This document shows, in pieces, positions 48,201 to 52,925 of a DNA stretch of 64,000 nt. The translations under genes and the position numbers were made by a program. The first letter of the stretch is position 1. Every line of letters begins with the position of its first letter. The DNA comes from Corydoras sp. C115 (taxonomy: Eukaryota; Chordata; Actinopteri; Siluriformes; Callichthyidae). A model generated the notes under the pieces. That model did no database searches. It saw nothing but the letters and a program-made list of their open reading frames with translations, and was not told where the DNA came from. The DNA is taken from positions 58,501 to 122,500 of the forward strand of contig JAFMOC010000446.1 of the NCBI GenBank assembly GCA_019802505.1. Reading direction: 5' to 3'.

Positions 48201-51200
48201 CATTTATCCACCAGAGGGCAGTGTGCTGATTTGACGGTTAGAGAAAACCGGAATCCTGTTACCTAGCGATCACTACACGTCGGGACTAATAACACCTCTT
48301 TATGGGATCAGAATAACGCCACGCCCTCTCGTACCTTCTTGCTTTATTATAAAATGGTTAGTTCCGCTCTTTAAATCTGATTGGCTGAGCCGTTTGCCTA
48401 GCCGTGACATCATCGACAGTAACACACCCCTCTGAGTGCTTCACATTTGTATCAATGCGTGATCTACAATACATTATTTTCCAAATTAAAAATAAATTAA
48501 CGTTCTGTGTTTTGGTCACTAGAGGGCAGTGTTTTGATTTGATGGTTAGAGAAACCGGAATCCTGTTACTCAGCGACCAGCGTTCATGTCACGTCAGCAC
48601 TAATAACTCCTCTTATGGGGTTTATTCAGGTTGATGCCACGCCCTCTGGTGGCTGATGTGTGTTAATTCGGGACTCACCACTCTCGGCAGCTGGCCGTGT
48701 ACGTTTCCCCGGACTGATACACCTGCCCCTGGTGGGTACAGGAGCATTCGTTGAGGGGGATACAACCCGCGTCCTGCACGTCATCCAACACCGTACCTTC
48801 AAACGTGCCAGAAATTAGATGGGTTAGGGTACGGACTACCAACGGAACGTACCACCGAAATCGTGTTGGTTCTAGATGTTACCTGGAGGGCAGAAGCATC
48901 CGTCGGTGCAGTGGTCCTCACAAAGCTGTCCCCTCTCAGGGTTGGAGCAAGTGTCCATACACGGACTTCTGCATTCGGAATGCACCATGTTGCCTGGACA
49001 CGACTTTGCTGTAGAAAGACGCAAACGTCAATAAATTACTTACGATATCAAGTTCAGGGTTATACATCCATCCGTTATCTTCTGCTTTATCCTCTACTAG
49101 GGTCGAGGGGGGGGGGGTCCCTATGCCCATCTGGGGCAGATACAACAAACCAGGACAGGACACCAATCTTGGCATTGATTTTTAAGGAAGCGTCCTTGGG
49201 AGACCCGAGGCTTGGTGGGGGACTCTCTCCACCCTCTGGTTCTTGCCTTGTTTTATTTATAGTAGTTGCTCACAGAAACTCTCTCAGTGGCCTTCGGTTA
49301 TGCCTTTGGCCTCAAATGGTGCCATTCGACACCCTGACCGCACCTTTCCGGCCACCTTGCGAGCTAGACCAAGAAGGGCCAAATGTAGCCCCTTGGCCAA
49401 TGCCCAATTCCTGAGTTAAGGAATGGGCTTTAAAGCGGGTACCCTATTTGAGAACCCCTAAAAAACCCTTGATTTGCACTTGGCGTCATTGCCAACTGAT
49501 TCTACCTTTCTTCAGGGAACTAAATCTGTTGGGTCCATAATGGTACGGAGTTTGTTTGGTCGCCATTCGACGGACCGTCTTTGGCCAGTGGGTGCTAACT
49601 GCACCCTTTTCTGGCGGGAGAGTTCACCACCACTCACGTCCAGAGACGTTAAATTACGTTGCCGTTCTCGAGGAGTGAAGAAGAGTTTACTCACGACAGA
49701 ACACCTCAGTCCTCCACTCGAGCGGTCGTCCTCCGGCGTGGACGCACTGGTGCGAGTACTCTGCGACGGTCTTACACAGGCACGAGGAGTCGCTGGTGGT
49801 GTTACAGCGGCACAGGTCCTCCATACACACCTGCACGAATGCCTCCACCGACAGGAGAGGGGTACAGCTGCTGAACGCCTCATTCAGGAACAACCCCAAA
49901 CAGAAGGTCTGCAGAACAGAATCAAGTTTAGGACAGCCCGTCCCCAAGTACGACAAAAAGCAAGATCAGATATAACGATTGAGTGCCTAACAACTCTGAG
50001 TCCATCCATCCATCCATTGTCTTCCGCTTTATCCTGTACTAGGGTCGCAGTGGGGGGGGGGGGGGGTGTTCCCCATGCCCATCCAGGGGAGAACGTTTCG
50101 GGTGCTGGGCAGATACACCCAGGACAGGACGTCAATCTATCTTTGAGCAACTCCGAGTTGGTTAGTAATATGAAAAGAGGACAGCGTGCAGTAAGACGCC
50201 AACCCCCTACTGACCATTACCGGAAGCCGTCACTTGCTTGACTTGGTGCTCGCTCTCTATGTGGTGCTCATTTGTAGCAACTGGGGTGGAAAAGTGCTCC
50301 CCCAGAGTCTCCGGATAGTCCATCCATCCATCCATCCATAATCTTCCAATTTATCCTGTACTAGGTTCGCAGGGAAACCGGAGAACCCAGAGATGGGGAA
50401 CCTCCCTGAATGGGCATGGAGAACCTCCTTCATGCCCATTCAGGGGAGGTTCCGCATGCCCATCCAAGGGAGTGTCCCCCATGCCTATCCAGGGGAGAAC
50501 GTTTCGGGTGCTGGGCAGATACACCCAGGACAGGACGTCAATCTATCTTTGAGCAACTCCAAGTTGGTTAGTATTATGTAAAGAGGACAGCGTGCAGTAA
50601 GACGCCAACCCCTTGCTGGCAGTTACCGGAAGCCGTTACTTGCTTGACTTGGCGCTCGCTCTTTGGGCGGTGCTCGTTTGTAGCAACTGGGGTGGAAAAT
50701 TGCTCCCCCAGAGTCTCGGGATGGTCCATCCATCCATTATCTTCCGATTTATCCTGTACTAGGGTCGCATGGGGGTCCCCCATTCCCATCCAAAGGGGAG
50801 TCCCCCATGCCTATCCAGGGGAAAAACATTTGGGCGCTGGGCAGATACACCCAGGACAAGGCGCCAATCTATCGCTGGGCAACTCTGAGTCGGTTAGTAA
50901 AACGAAAAGAGGACAGCATGCAGTAGGACGCCAACCCCCTGCTGGCCATAACGGGTAGCCGTCACTTGCTTGACTTGGCTCTCGCTCTCTTGGCAGTGCT
51001 TGTTTGTCGCACCTGGAGTGGATAAGAGCTCCCCCACAGTCTCGGGACAGTCGGTGCAGCACTGCCAGGTTTGGATCAGTGGGTTCCCTCGTTCTGTCTC
51101 GTTGTTTCTTTCTGTAACGTGTAGAGTGTCCATGTTCTCTCCGGCAAACGTCCATAACCTGCGTGGTAATGAGTGTGGCGCCACCTGGGGGGTCAGTGCA

Positions 51201-52770
51201 GTGCGCTACCTCATCTCCACAGCTCTCCAGCGTATCCTCCGTCGGTTCCTCACACTGTTCCGTCGGTCCGTCCATCCTCCACATGTTCCCGTAATGGATC
51301 GGCGAGAGCTGCACGCCTGAACGGAACAGTTACAAACGTCAGCCGGCATTTCTCAGCCGAGACGCCTCGTGAGAACGCGACCGTCTGGGTGGCGTCACGC
51401 TTTTAAAGTACCGTTCTGGATGAATTCGTTGAAGGTGGGGACGCCGTTGAAGTCCCCGCAGAGCCCGCACGTCTGGTTTTTAAACTTCGGATCCAGTTCG
51501 ATCTGATAAATAAAAATAAACGAGTTTATTACAAACAAATTAAATTAAAAACAGCATTAAAGGGTTAATGTGTAATGGACACAACCAGCCACCGGGGGGA
51601 GACAGCCTCACCATGAAGGAATCGTCTTGGTTCCACAGCGCCGTCAGACCCAGTGTTGCTTTGATGCTGATGTAGGAACCCATTTTCTCGATGTAAAGTC
51701 CCGAGCTGGAGTGGGGCGCCACAACCCTTAAAAAACAACAAACGTTTGTTTTAAGGGGTTTCACTTTGGCTTAGTGGTTTAGCATGTTCTCTTCTCGGCG
51801 CTGGTTAAACCCCAATCTGGGTAGAGTTTCCATGGTCTCCCCGTGTCCGTTTGGGTTTCTTCCGGGTTCTCCGGTTTCCTCCCACAGACCAAAAACATGT
51901 ATTCAAGGTCAGGTTAATTCTCCAAATTGCCCCATATAGAGTGTGTGTGTGTGTGTGAGTGAGTGTGTGCCCAGTGATAGATTGGCGTCCTATCCTTGGT
52001 GTATCTGTCCAGCGCCTGAGACGTTCTCCCCAGGCACGGAGAACCACCCCCCAACTCTAGTCCAGGTTCGAATCCCAATCTGAGTGGAGTTTCGATGTCC
52101 TCCCCATGTTCATGTGGGTTTCCTCCGGGTGCTCCGGTTTCCTCCAACATCATGGATTCAAGTTCAATTAAATTCACCAAATTGCCCCATATAAAGTGTG
52201 TGTGTGTGAGAGTGTTTGTCCAATGTCTACCAAACGTGGACCACATGTGATTTGTGGTGTGAGCTATATATGAGGGCAACCTTGAGGGCCACCCAAGTTG
52301 GTCCCTCAAAGGTTTTTTATAAAAGATCAGCCCATGTGACTGTAGGTACCAGGTATTCTCACAGAACCTACGTCTGCCCGTTGACCACGACGTAACCCTG
52401 GCTCAGTTCCACCACGGTTCCGTCCAGCTTCATGATGACCTTGCTGATGGTGGGTTCGGCGGTGGCGCTGGCGCTCTGGCGTCTCAGCTGGACGTTGAAG
52501 GTCTCGTAGGTGCCGCCGCCGCACTGTGATGTCATGATGTGGTTGCAGGTGGAGGGCAGGTGGAAGATGTCGCCGTCGAAGGTCAGGAAGTGGTGGTCAC
52601 CCCAGGTGCTGCAGATCAGCTCGTTGTGTGACGACGCGATTCCTAAAGGGTTTGGAGGTCGGGGTTGGAACTCGGTTCTCGTTATAATGCAGAAGAGGAG
52701 GTACAGTGTGTGAGGTGGTTACCTGAGATGAGCTGGGATCGGGTTGGGGGCGGGATTATGGTCACGCCCA
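4237..52770 (-). CDS. muc5ac/muc5b-like: Secreted gel-forming mucin, MUC5AC/MUC5B-like, 46 exons visible, signal-peptide exon missing
   Basis: Exons were assembled by translation and AG/GT sites; phases match at all 45 junctions. The visible CDS encodes about 4,584 residues. Domain order is VWD1-C8-TIL-E, VWD2-C8-TIL-E, TIL-like, VWD3-C8-TIL-E, cysteine-rich segment, Thr/Pro-rich repeats (residues about 1288-3760), VWC-like, VWD4-C8-TIL, VWC modules, cystine knot. Gel-forming mucins are secreted by goblet or mucous cells, dimerise through the C-terminal knot and multimerise through the N-terminal D domains to form mucus gel. The VWD3 and pre-PTS segments (for example SCPDSALVENPCASNPYREA and YKYGEVIYFTTDGFGDC) resemble MUC5AC/5B more than MUC2. 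The TOLLIP neighbour supports this. Oddities: no CysD domains, and GDPH lost in VWD4. The first visible exon (52723-52770) needs one nucleotide from an upstream exon, so the start codon is not here or was not recognised. Confidence 0.93.
4466..7013. repeat. Minisatellite, unit mostly ~51 bp (and shorter variants), last mucin intron
   Basis: Dozens of copies of a unit built on TTCATTTTAACATGGAGGGT followed by CACGGCAGTATCNCCTGC and ACTTTACAGGTGG. Many units lack the ACTTTACAGGTGG part and are shorter. A 273-bp higher-order block is duplicated at about 4491-4730 and 4764-5003. Because 51 is a multiple of three, long pseudo-ORFs (VHFNMEGH repeats) appear on the + strand; these are not taken as genes. 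Sequence 7014-7311 to the next exon is unremarkable. Confidence 0.93.
7672..9447 (-). repeat. Five-copy tandem duplication of a SINE plus its flank
   Basis: Five - strand SINE copies lie head to tail with a ~351-365 bp period. Every junction repeats the same flanking word, TATGTTAAAAA, at about 7672, 8008, 8358, 8714, 9072 and 9437. That word appears to be the original target-site duplication, so the array arose by tandem copying of one insertion, not by five insertions. The copies keep a B box (reversed GATTCGAACC or GATTCGAGCC). Confidence 0.85.
9448..10442. other. Intron sequence, no recognised element
   Basis: About 1 kb of mixed-composition intron. It has the look of old transposon-derived DNA (for example AGCTACGAAGACGAAATTCG near 9680), but I recognise no terminal repeats, conserved protein or RNA. 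Short + strand ORFs here show no family resemblance. Confidence 0.45.
10443..13540 (-). CDS. muc5ac/muc5b-like: Mucin exons 39-43: VWC modules and spacer before the knot
   Basis: Exons 13372-13540 (NETWQIGCNMCQC, NGCCETYEC), 12029-12130 (CVTPTMHCPLGF, GVCCPVYTC), 11781-11953 (NVCADNTTGQVYQPGAPMPS, CTTCVCSA), 10663-10758 (GYTLQPVAGTCCGECVRTSC) and 10443-10571 (NGTYTPPDDRCVTYTCGEQN, ICPPFQQDDCVP). Residues about 4246-4468. These form the VWC-type CxxC/CC modules that separate VWD4 from the cystine knot. Exon 43 reads through a run of seven C (G on +, about 10467-10473) in frame. Confidence 0.9.
10815..11620. repeat. A-rich simple array, ACTAACACCAAAAAAA-type units
   Basis: An A run at about 10824-10853 passes into repeats of CTAACACCAAAAAAA with variable A counts, degenerating after about 11220. 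On the mucin sense strand it reads as T-rich tract followed by GGTGTTAG, again and again, just upstream of exon 42 (10663-10758). Confidence 0.9.
12185..13140. mobile_element. SINE fragments in intron between exons 40 and 39
   Basis: A - strand fragment at about 12185-12350, a + strand copy at about 12361-12710, a second + copy at about 12712-13010, and a - strand 5' end at about 13015-13140. The head of the copy at 12361 has diverged (AGGTAGCACTTTGGCATAG) but its B box (GTTCGAATCC, about 12410) is intact. Confidence 0.8.
13641..14972 (-). CDS. muc5ac/muc5b-like: Mucin exons 36-38: TIL4 and linker
   Basis: Exon 36 (14903-14972) reads ELTCPPTKVYEACGPAVQPT then CNS and ends at a GTAATG donor. 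Exon 37 (13758-13879) reads EGCFCPQGTLQFSSTSDVC. Exon 38 is only 32 nt (13641-13672, ACTGPDGTPKM). Residues about 4171-4245. The very short exon 38 corresponds to CVGPDNVPRE-like sequence in human MUC2 and is supported by phase and by homology. Confidence 0.88.
13935..14765. repeat. Minisatellite with AGGAGCTCCCCCTAGTGCC core, intron between exons 37 and 36
   Basis: About 15 units of AGGAGCTCCCCCTAGTGCC then TTAGCACATCAATACACCTG, with or without a GCTGGACGACCAGTGTGCAC extension. Units are therefore about 41-60 bp. Each carries a SacI-like GAGCTC palindrome. No coding potential is seen. Confidence 0.9.
15061..15233 (-). CDS. muc5ac/muc5b-like: Mucin exon 35: C8 domain 4
   Basis: This single 173-nt exon encodes VFEACRAVVPPEPYLQSCSQ, DVCGARSNGCSSLQAYAAAC and GTCVTWRNYTDGTC, a standard C8 module (residues about 4114-4170). 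The acceptor is CCTCAG and the donor is TGCG|GTAAGG. Confidence 0.92.
15458..16301 (-). CDS. muc5ac/muc5b-like: Mucin exons 32-34: VWD4 (GDPH motif absent) and start of C8-4
   Basis: Exons 16078-16301, 15766-15949 and 15458-15662, residues about 3909-4113. VWD4 opens CSGWSQSHYVTFDGTPFTFD; in human MUC2/MUC5AC the same place reads GWGDPHYVTFDG. It ends with a CGTC-type box across the exon 33/34 junction (EGLCGTCDNDLMNEC). The central part (LQIVLEKNPSGTQSLIITYD) lacks the pair of Cys found there in human homologues. Exon 34 then has a Thr/Pro linker before CKATLCKLISS, the lead into C8. The domain is therefore present but lacks the classic Asp-Pro self-cleavage site. Confidence 0.92.
16391..16919 (-). 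CDS. muc5ac/muc5b-like: Mucin exons 30-31: post-PTS VWC-like cysteine module and second small PTS stretch
   Basis: Exon 30 (16648-16919) reads GKIIYNVTDSDGWCYTAYCS, EECSIEKTSYSC, then a short Thr/Pro/Ser linker and DCPNLVPPRK. Exon 31 (16391-16562) reads NGDSWNVDNCTTATC and VGCCFSYRCE. Residues about 3761-3908. This matches the cysteine segment between the mucin domain and VWD4 in human MUC2/MUC5AC, including the short Thr/Pro linker. Confidence 0.92.
17002..24420 (-). CDS. muc5ac/muc5b-like: Mucin exon 29: giant single PTS exon, Thr/Pro-rich repeats
   Basis: One uninterrupted exon of 7,419 nt (2,473 codons). The acceptor follows TTTTATTGCAG (CT on + at 24421-24422) and the donor is CCAG|GTAAGA (AC on + at 17000-17001). 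It is dominated by Thr and Pro, the substrate for dense O-glycosylation, and has no Cys until its very end (HCCSLNGKNFGP). I count 15 copies of the marker QPLKTTIKHEETTAQEE or a variant, in units of roughly 120-155 residues (commonly about 150). Each unit also has LPPHVSTTTPTESTVAEETT and a TSKPGPRQTTIS block. Units 5 and 12 carry an extra ~60-residue spacer. Units 1 and 2 are nearly identical. The opposite strand is open in Val-rich frames only because the exon is so biased. Confidence 0.95.
24502..24852 (-). CDS. muc5ac/muc5b-like: Mucin exons 27-28: MUC5-type cysteine segment leading into PTS
   Basis: Exon 27 (24809-24852, only 44 nt) encodes CTCTATGVSCNVNTS. Exon 28 (24502-24723) encodes ACTCKYNDMAYKYGEVIYFT, GDCIKAVCSENGTIARTV and then TPCES followed by Thr/Pro-rich sequence. 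Residues about 1200-1287. This segment before the mucin domain is characteristic of MUC5AC/5B. No CysD domain (WxxW type) follows it. Confidence 0.9.
24985..26255 (+). mobile_element. Four head-to-tail SINE copies, + strand
   Basis: Copies begin near 25010, 25365, 25648 and 25966. The last three share the junction word GATGGATGGATTTTGG-GGCTAGTAG, replacing the normal SINE start, so they look like local tandem duplicates. The second copy has an internal deletion in its 3' half. Confidence 0.83.
26404..26459. repeat. (TA)n microsatellite
   Basis: An almost perfect run of about 27 TA dinucleotides just inside the intron downstream of exon 26. Confidence 0.97.
26478..26834 (-). CDS. muc5ac/muc5b-like: Mucin exons 25-26: TIL3 and E-type segment
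   Basis: Exon 25 (26706-26834) reads PLFCDFYNPPGGCEWHYKPC then GNTCMQTCRNPSGNC. Exon 26 (26478-26625) reads GCYPQCPADLPFFDEDNMKC and QEDCGCYANMVRYSPGQNVP. Residues about 1107-1199. The order and spacing match the region just after C8-3 in MUC5AC. A (TA)n microsatellite sits about 20 bp beyond the exon 26 donor. Confidence 0.93.
26875..28010. mobile_element. SINE mosaic with internal partial tandem duplications
   Basis: A + strand copy starts at 26878 (GCGGCACGGTGGCTTAGTGG). Its 3' portion, from CAGTCCAAAAACATG to the GCGACC motif, is repeated at about 27150-27330 and 27330-27510, giving three 3' halves behind one head. A - strand fragment (about 27600-27720) and a + fragment (about 27850-28000) follow. 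Confidence 0.8.
28089..30533 (-). CDS. muc5ac/muc5b-like: Mucin exons 23-24: end of VWD3 and C8 domain 3
   Basis: Exon 23 (30294-30533) includes the CGLCG box (GQVCGLCGNFDGNGNNDFTT), LDFANSWKLAPSCPD and WAQKQCSIINSDTFAACHSK. Exon 24 (28089-28245) has SACVSDACACDSGGDCECFC and SAAGVCVSWRSPKIC. Residues about 975-1106. The sequence is much closer to MUC5AC/5B than to MUC2. Confidence 0.94.
28290..30280 (-). mobile_element. SINE cluster, mostly - strand, with long poly-G tracts
   Basis: - strand copies and fragments at about 28290-28380, 28395-28725, 28725-28895, 28900-29235, 29250-29565, 29575-29925 and 29930-30275. The G tract that follows GGGTCGC in the element has expanded to more than 20 G in the copies near 29290 and 29980. 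The last three copies are similar and share CTGATCC-type junctions, suggesting tandem duplication. Confidence 0.82.
30603..35462 (-). CDS. muc5ac/muc5b-like: Mucin exons 20-22: VWD3 (first three exons)
   Basis: Exon 20 (35324-35462) opens VWD3 with GTCRIYGDGHYTTFDEKHYV. Exon 21 (30875-30985) carries FRIITENIPCGTTGTTCSKS, almost diagnostic for MUC2/MUC5 D3. Exon 22 (30603-30782) carries YQVRAMGNYLVVETYNGVML and the WDKKTTIYILL strand. Residues about 832-974. A 4.3-kb intron with SINEs and a SINE-tail minisatellite separates exons 20 and 21. In the family D3 is the main disulfide multimerisation interface. Confidence 0.94.
31030..31800. mobile_element. SINE fragments, - then + strand
   Basis: A - strand copy (about 31040-31285) abuts a + strand copy (about 31285-31635), followed by another + strand 3' half (about 31636-31795) behind a GAATGAATGAATG tail. 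Confidence 0.8.
31801..32185. other. Non-SINE intron segment
   Basis: Includes ACTCTGTAAAGCTGCTTTGT near 31938-31957, a phrase I associate with a widespread fish interspersed repeat, here as a fragment only. No gene is seen. Confidence 0.4.
32190..33290. repeat. Minisatellite grown from a SINE tail, 20-28 bp units
   Basis: Over 40 units of CATCCATTATCTTCTGGTTT preceded by one or more extra CATC blocks. The array runs straight into a - strand SINE at about 33272 whose own tail is CATCCATTATCTTCTAGTTT. The repeat unit is thus the SINE 3' end (GGATAAAG-C-AGATAATGGATG in sense). Long + strand pseudo-ORFs (HPLSSGFIHP) come from it. Confidence 0.93.
33272..35245. mobile_element. SINE copies in the exon 20-21 intron
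   Basis: A - strand copy at about 33272-33625 (source of the tail array), then + strand copies at about 33905-34245, 34275-34530, 34595-34930 and 34935-35240. Between them, 33630-33900 is ordinary intron with no recognised feature. B boxes are intact in the copies at 34275 and 34935. Confidence 0.82.
35540..36787 (-). CDS. muc5ac/muc5b-like: Mucin exons 18-19: TIL' module before VWD3
   Basis: Exon 18 (36687-36787) encodes ECSSPMTYFNCSTAAPGSTG and CQKSCRTLDMAC. Exon 19 (35540-35691) encodes ISTACVSGCTCPDGLVSDGE, GCVVEELCPCYHNGESY and a PPGG turn. This matches the TIL' and E' segment that precedes VWD3 (D' in VWF terms), residues about 747-831. Confidence 0.93.
35990..36620 (+). mobile_element. 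Two SINE copies, + strand
   Basis: Copies at about 35990-36330 and 36330-36620. The 5' head of the first is truncated; the second starts directly at the GTTCTCCTCTCAGC motif behind a GAATGAAC tail. A G run lies at about 35790-35806 just upstream, in otherwise plain intron. Confidence 0.8.
36840..39145. mobile_element. SINE copies in the exon 17-18 intron
   Basis: - strand at about 36840-37120, + at about 37210-37500, - at about 37760-38095 and 38195-38535, + at about 38815-39145. The + copy at 37210 lacks the stretch with the B box (it jumps from GTTTAGCATG to GTTCTCCCCG), an internal deletion of about 70 bp. The gap 37500-37760 is ordinary intron. Confidence 0.82.
38095..39480. repeat. AT-rich trinucleotide/tetranucleotide region
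   Basis: Long stretches of AATAAT/AATAAATA repeats alternate with SINEs. The block ATAATATTTAAAAAATAATA and AGCATAATAACC recurs several times (about 38100, 38550, 38650, 38720, 38790, 39145, 39250), so this is a degenerate tandem array into which SINE sequence was copied. Confidence 0.75.
39556..39947 (-). CDS. muc5ac/muc5b-like: Mucin exons 16-17: TIL2 and E module
   Basis: Exon 16 (39695-39947) reads LTACPSSLSYSYHMTSCDRT, CRSLTQRDFTCDVGS, DGCGCESGTYMNENGQCVPE and NCPCYDSSTVIQPGE, a full TIL plus the start of an E module, completed by exon 17 (39556-39605, CTCRQGRLSCIGVMKVE). Residues about 646-746. The intron upstream contains a two-level minisatellite. Confidence 0.92.
40185..42480. repeat. 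Two-level minisatellite: ~70-bp core plus variable numbers of a 12-mer
   Basis: About 20 cores reading CTGTTTGTCATCACGGAATG, ACATACGGAACAAACATCAA, TGCAGTGAATATTAAAG are separated by two to seven copies of a 12-bp unit, TTCCACCTTAAG or TTCCACCTAAAG. The intron from exon 15 to exon 16 also includes 39948-40184, where no feature is seen. Confidence 0.93.
42539..44758 (-). CDS. muc5ac/muc5b-like: Mucin exons 14-15: C8 domain 2
   Basis: Exon 14 (44664-44758) encodes KYAQHWCSLLSEPAGVFSPC and exon 15 (42539-42665) encodes NCIYDTCNCQRSEDCMCAAL followed by SAYVYACSAKG and a Trp-containing turn. This is the C8 pattern (residues about 572-645). The intron between them is filled by a heptamer-based array. 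Confidence 0.92.
42750..44655. repeat. Heptamer-grammar array (TGTGAGG / TATGAGG / TTTATTGTATGAGG)
   Basis: Nearly 1.9 kb made from 7-bp words: TGTGAGG, TATGAGG and the 14-bp TTTATTGTATGAGG. The + strand is almost free of C. On the mucin sense (-) strand every TTTATT reads AATAAA. The array ends 10-20 bp before exon 14 (donor side at 44662-44663). Confidence 0.93.
44920..46300 (-). mobile_element. SINE fragments, - strand, old copies
   Basis: Fragments at about 44920-44990, 45420-45725, 45780-46015 and 46080-46290. They diverge more from the consensus than most others. The last three share a GTTAGTTAAGGTTGNGG-type spacer and TATCCCAGCACT, so they appear to be local tandem duplicates. Confidence 0.75.
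44991..45388. mobile_element. Possible hAT-type non-autonomous element
   Basis: About 400 bp starting CTAGGGGTGTATTCAACTA and ending TATTGGGCAACCCTGC. The ends are imperfect inverted repeats of the CAGGGGTG type seen in hAT elements. Both ends also carry TAGTCGAAT motifs. The inside is AT-rich with a T run. No clear 8-bp target duplication was found, so the call is tentative. Confidence 0.35.
46493..47444 (-). CDS. muc5ac/muc5b-like: Mucin exons 9-13: VWD2 and start of C8-2
   Basis: Exons 47306-47444, 47117-47227, 46975-47044, 46741-46881 and 46493-46657, residues about 364-571. VWD2 opens with GTCSILGGSNILTFDG and includes MACGLTESETCLKSV and VNSKLQLSIQLVPIMQVF. The CGLCG box spans the exon 12/13 junction (QTCGLCGNYNNIQADDF). 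Exon 13 continues into FANTWRTRASCPDIQ, the lead into C8. All five junctions have GT/AG sites and matching phases. Confidence 0.93.
47725..48660. repeat. Three-copy ~300-bp tandem repeat, intron between exons 8 and 9
   Basis: Copies begin with GTTCCGCTCCTTAAATCTGA at about 47735, 48071 and 48361 (third slightly changed). Each contains ATTGGCTGAG or a variant, CACACCCCTCTGAGCTTCAC, an AGAGGGCAGTG block and GAAACCGGAATCCTGTTAC. The remaining intron, 47460-47724, shows nothing recognisable. Confidence 0.85.
48679..49008 (-). CDS. muc5ac/muc5b-like: Mucin exons 7-8: TIL1 and E-type cysteine module
   Basis: Exon 7 (48883-49008) reads PKSCPGNMVHSECRSPCMDT and ends at DGCFCPP, a trypsin-inhibitor-like (TIL) cysteine pattern. 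Exon 8 (48679-48796) encodes a short E-type module (DAGCIPLNECSCTHQGQVYQ). Residues about 282-363. These modules follow each VWD-C8 pair in mucins and VWF. Confidence 0.92.
49060..49690. other. SINE fragment plus unrecognised intron DNA
   Basis: A short - strand SINE 3' fragment at about 49065-49150 is followed by about 500 bp I cannot assign. That stretch may be transposon-derived but shows no terminal repeats or protein similarity that I can see. Confidence 0.5.
49695..51316 (-). CDS. muc5ac/muc5b-like: Mucin exons 5-6: C8 domain 1
   Basis: Exon 5 is 51210-51316 (GVQLSPIHYGNM...EDTLESCGDE) and exon 6 is 49695-49908 (TFCLGLFLNEAFSSC, VEAFVQVCMEDLCRC, CVHAGGRPLEWR). Together they give the eight-cysteine module that follows VWD1, residues about 175-281. 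Exon 5 has two in-frame donor candidates: GAG|GTAGCG at 51208-51209 (chosen because it gives the family spacing between the first two Cys) and CAG|GTTATG at 51157-51158, which would add 17 codons. Confidence 0.9.
50005..51060. repeat. Composite triplication: SINE 3' half plus ~180 bp of unrelated sequence
   Basis: Three units, near 50005, 50330 and 50725, each pair a - strand SINE 3' part with the same non-SINE segment (AGGACAGCGTGCAGTAAGAC and GTCACTTGCTTGACTTGG) at about 50150-50320, 50555-50735 and 50880-51060. The third copy ends close to exon 5. Confidence 0.85.
51412..52770 (-). CDS. muc5ac/muc5b-like: Mucin exons 1-4 (visible): N-terminal linker and VWD1
   Basis: Exons at 52723-52770, 52372-52642, 51612-51726 and 51412-51502, residues about 1-174. 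Exon 1 encodes a short linker (GVTIIPPPTRSQLIS). Exon 2 starts VWD1 with ICSTWGDHHFLTFDGDIF, the mucin/VWF D-domain opening with the TFDG motif. Exon 4 carries the CGLCG box (KNQTCGLCGDFNG). In the family these CGLC boxes lie in the assemblies that form intermolecular disulfides in the late secretory pathway. No signal peptide is present in these exons. Confidence 0.93.
51770..52220 (+). mobile_element. Two partial SINE copies, + strand
   Basis: The first, about 51768-52060, has lost the B box region (GCTGGTTAAACCCC). The second, about 52063-52220, starts at GGTTCGAATCCC and is truncated at both ends. The stretch 52221-52371 is plain intron. Confidence 0.78.
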
Positions 52771-52925
52771 CTGTAAGACAAAGAGGAGGAGTTAATGACA
52801 GCACAGGTGTGCACCACCATCCCACCCAGACCCCTCACCCCAATTGGGTTTGGGTGATGTGACCTTGTGAGTTGTGACTGCCCAACATCAGTGCCTGACC
52901 CTGTAAAGGTGGAGGAGCGACTGGG

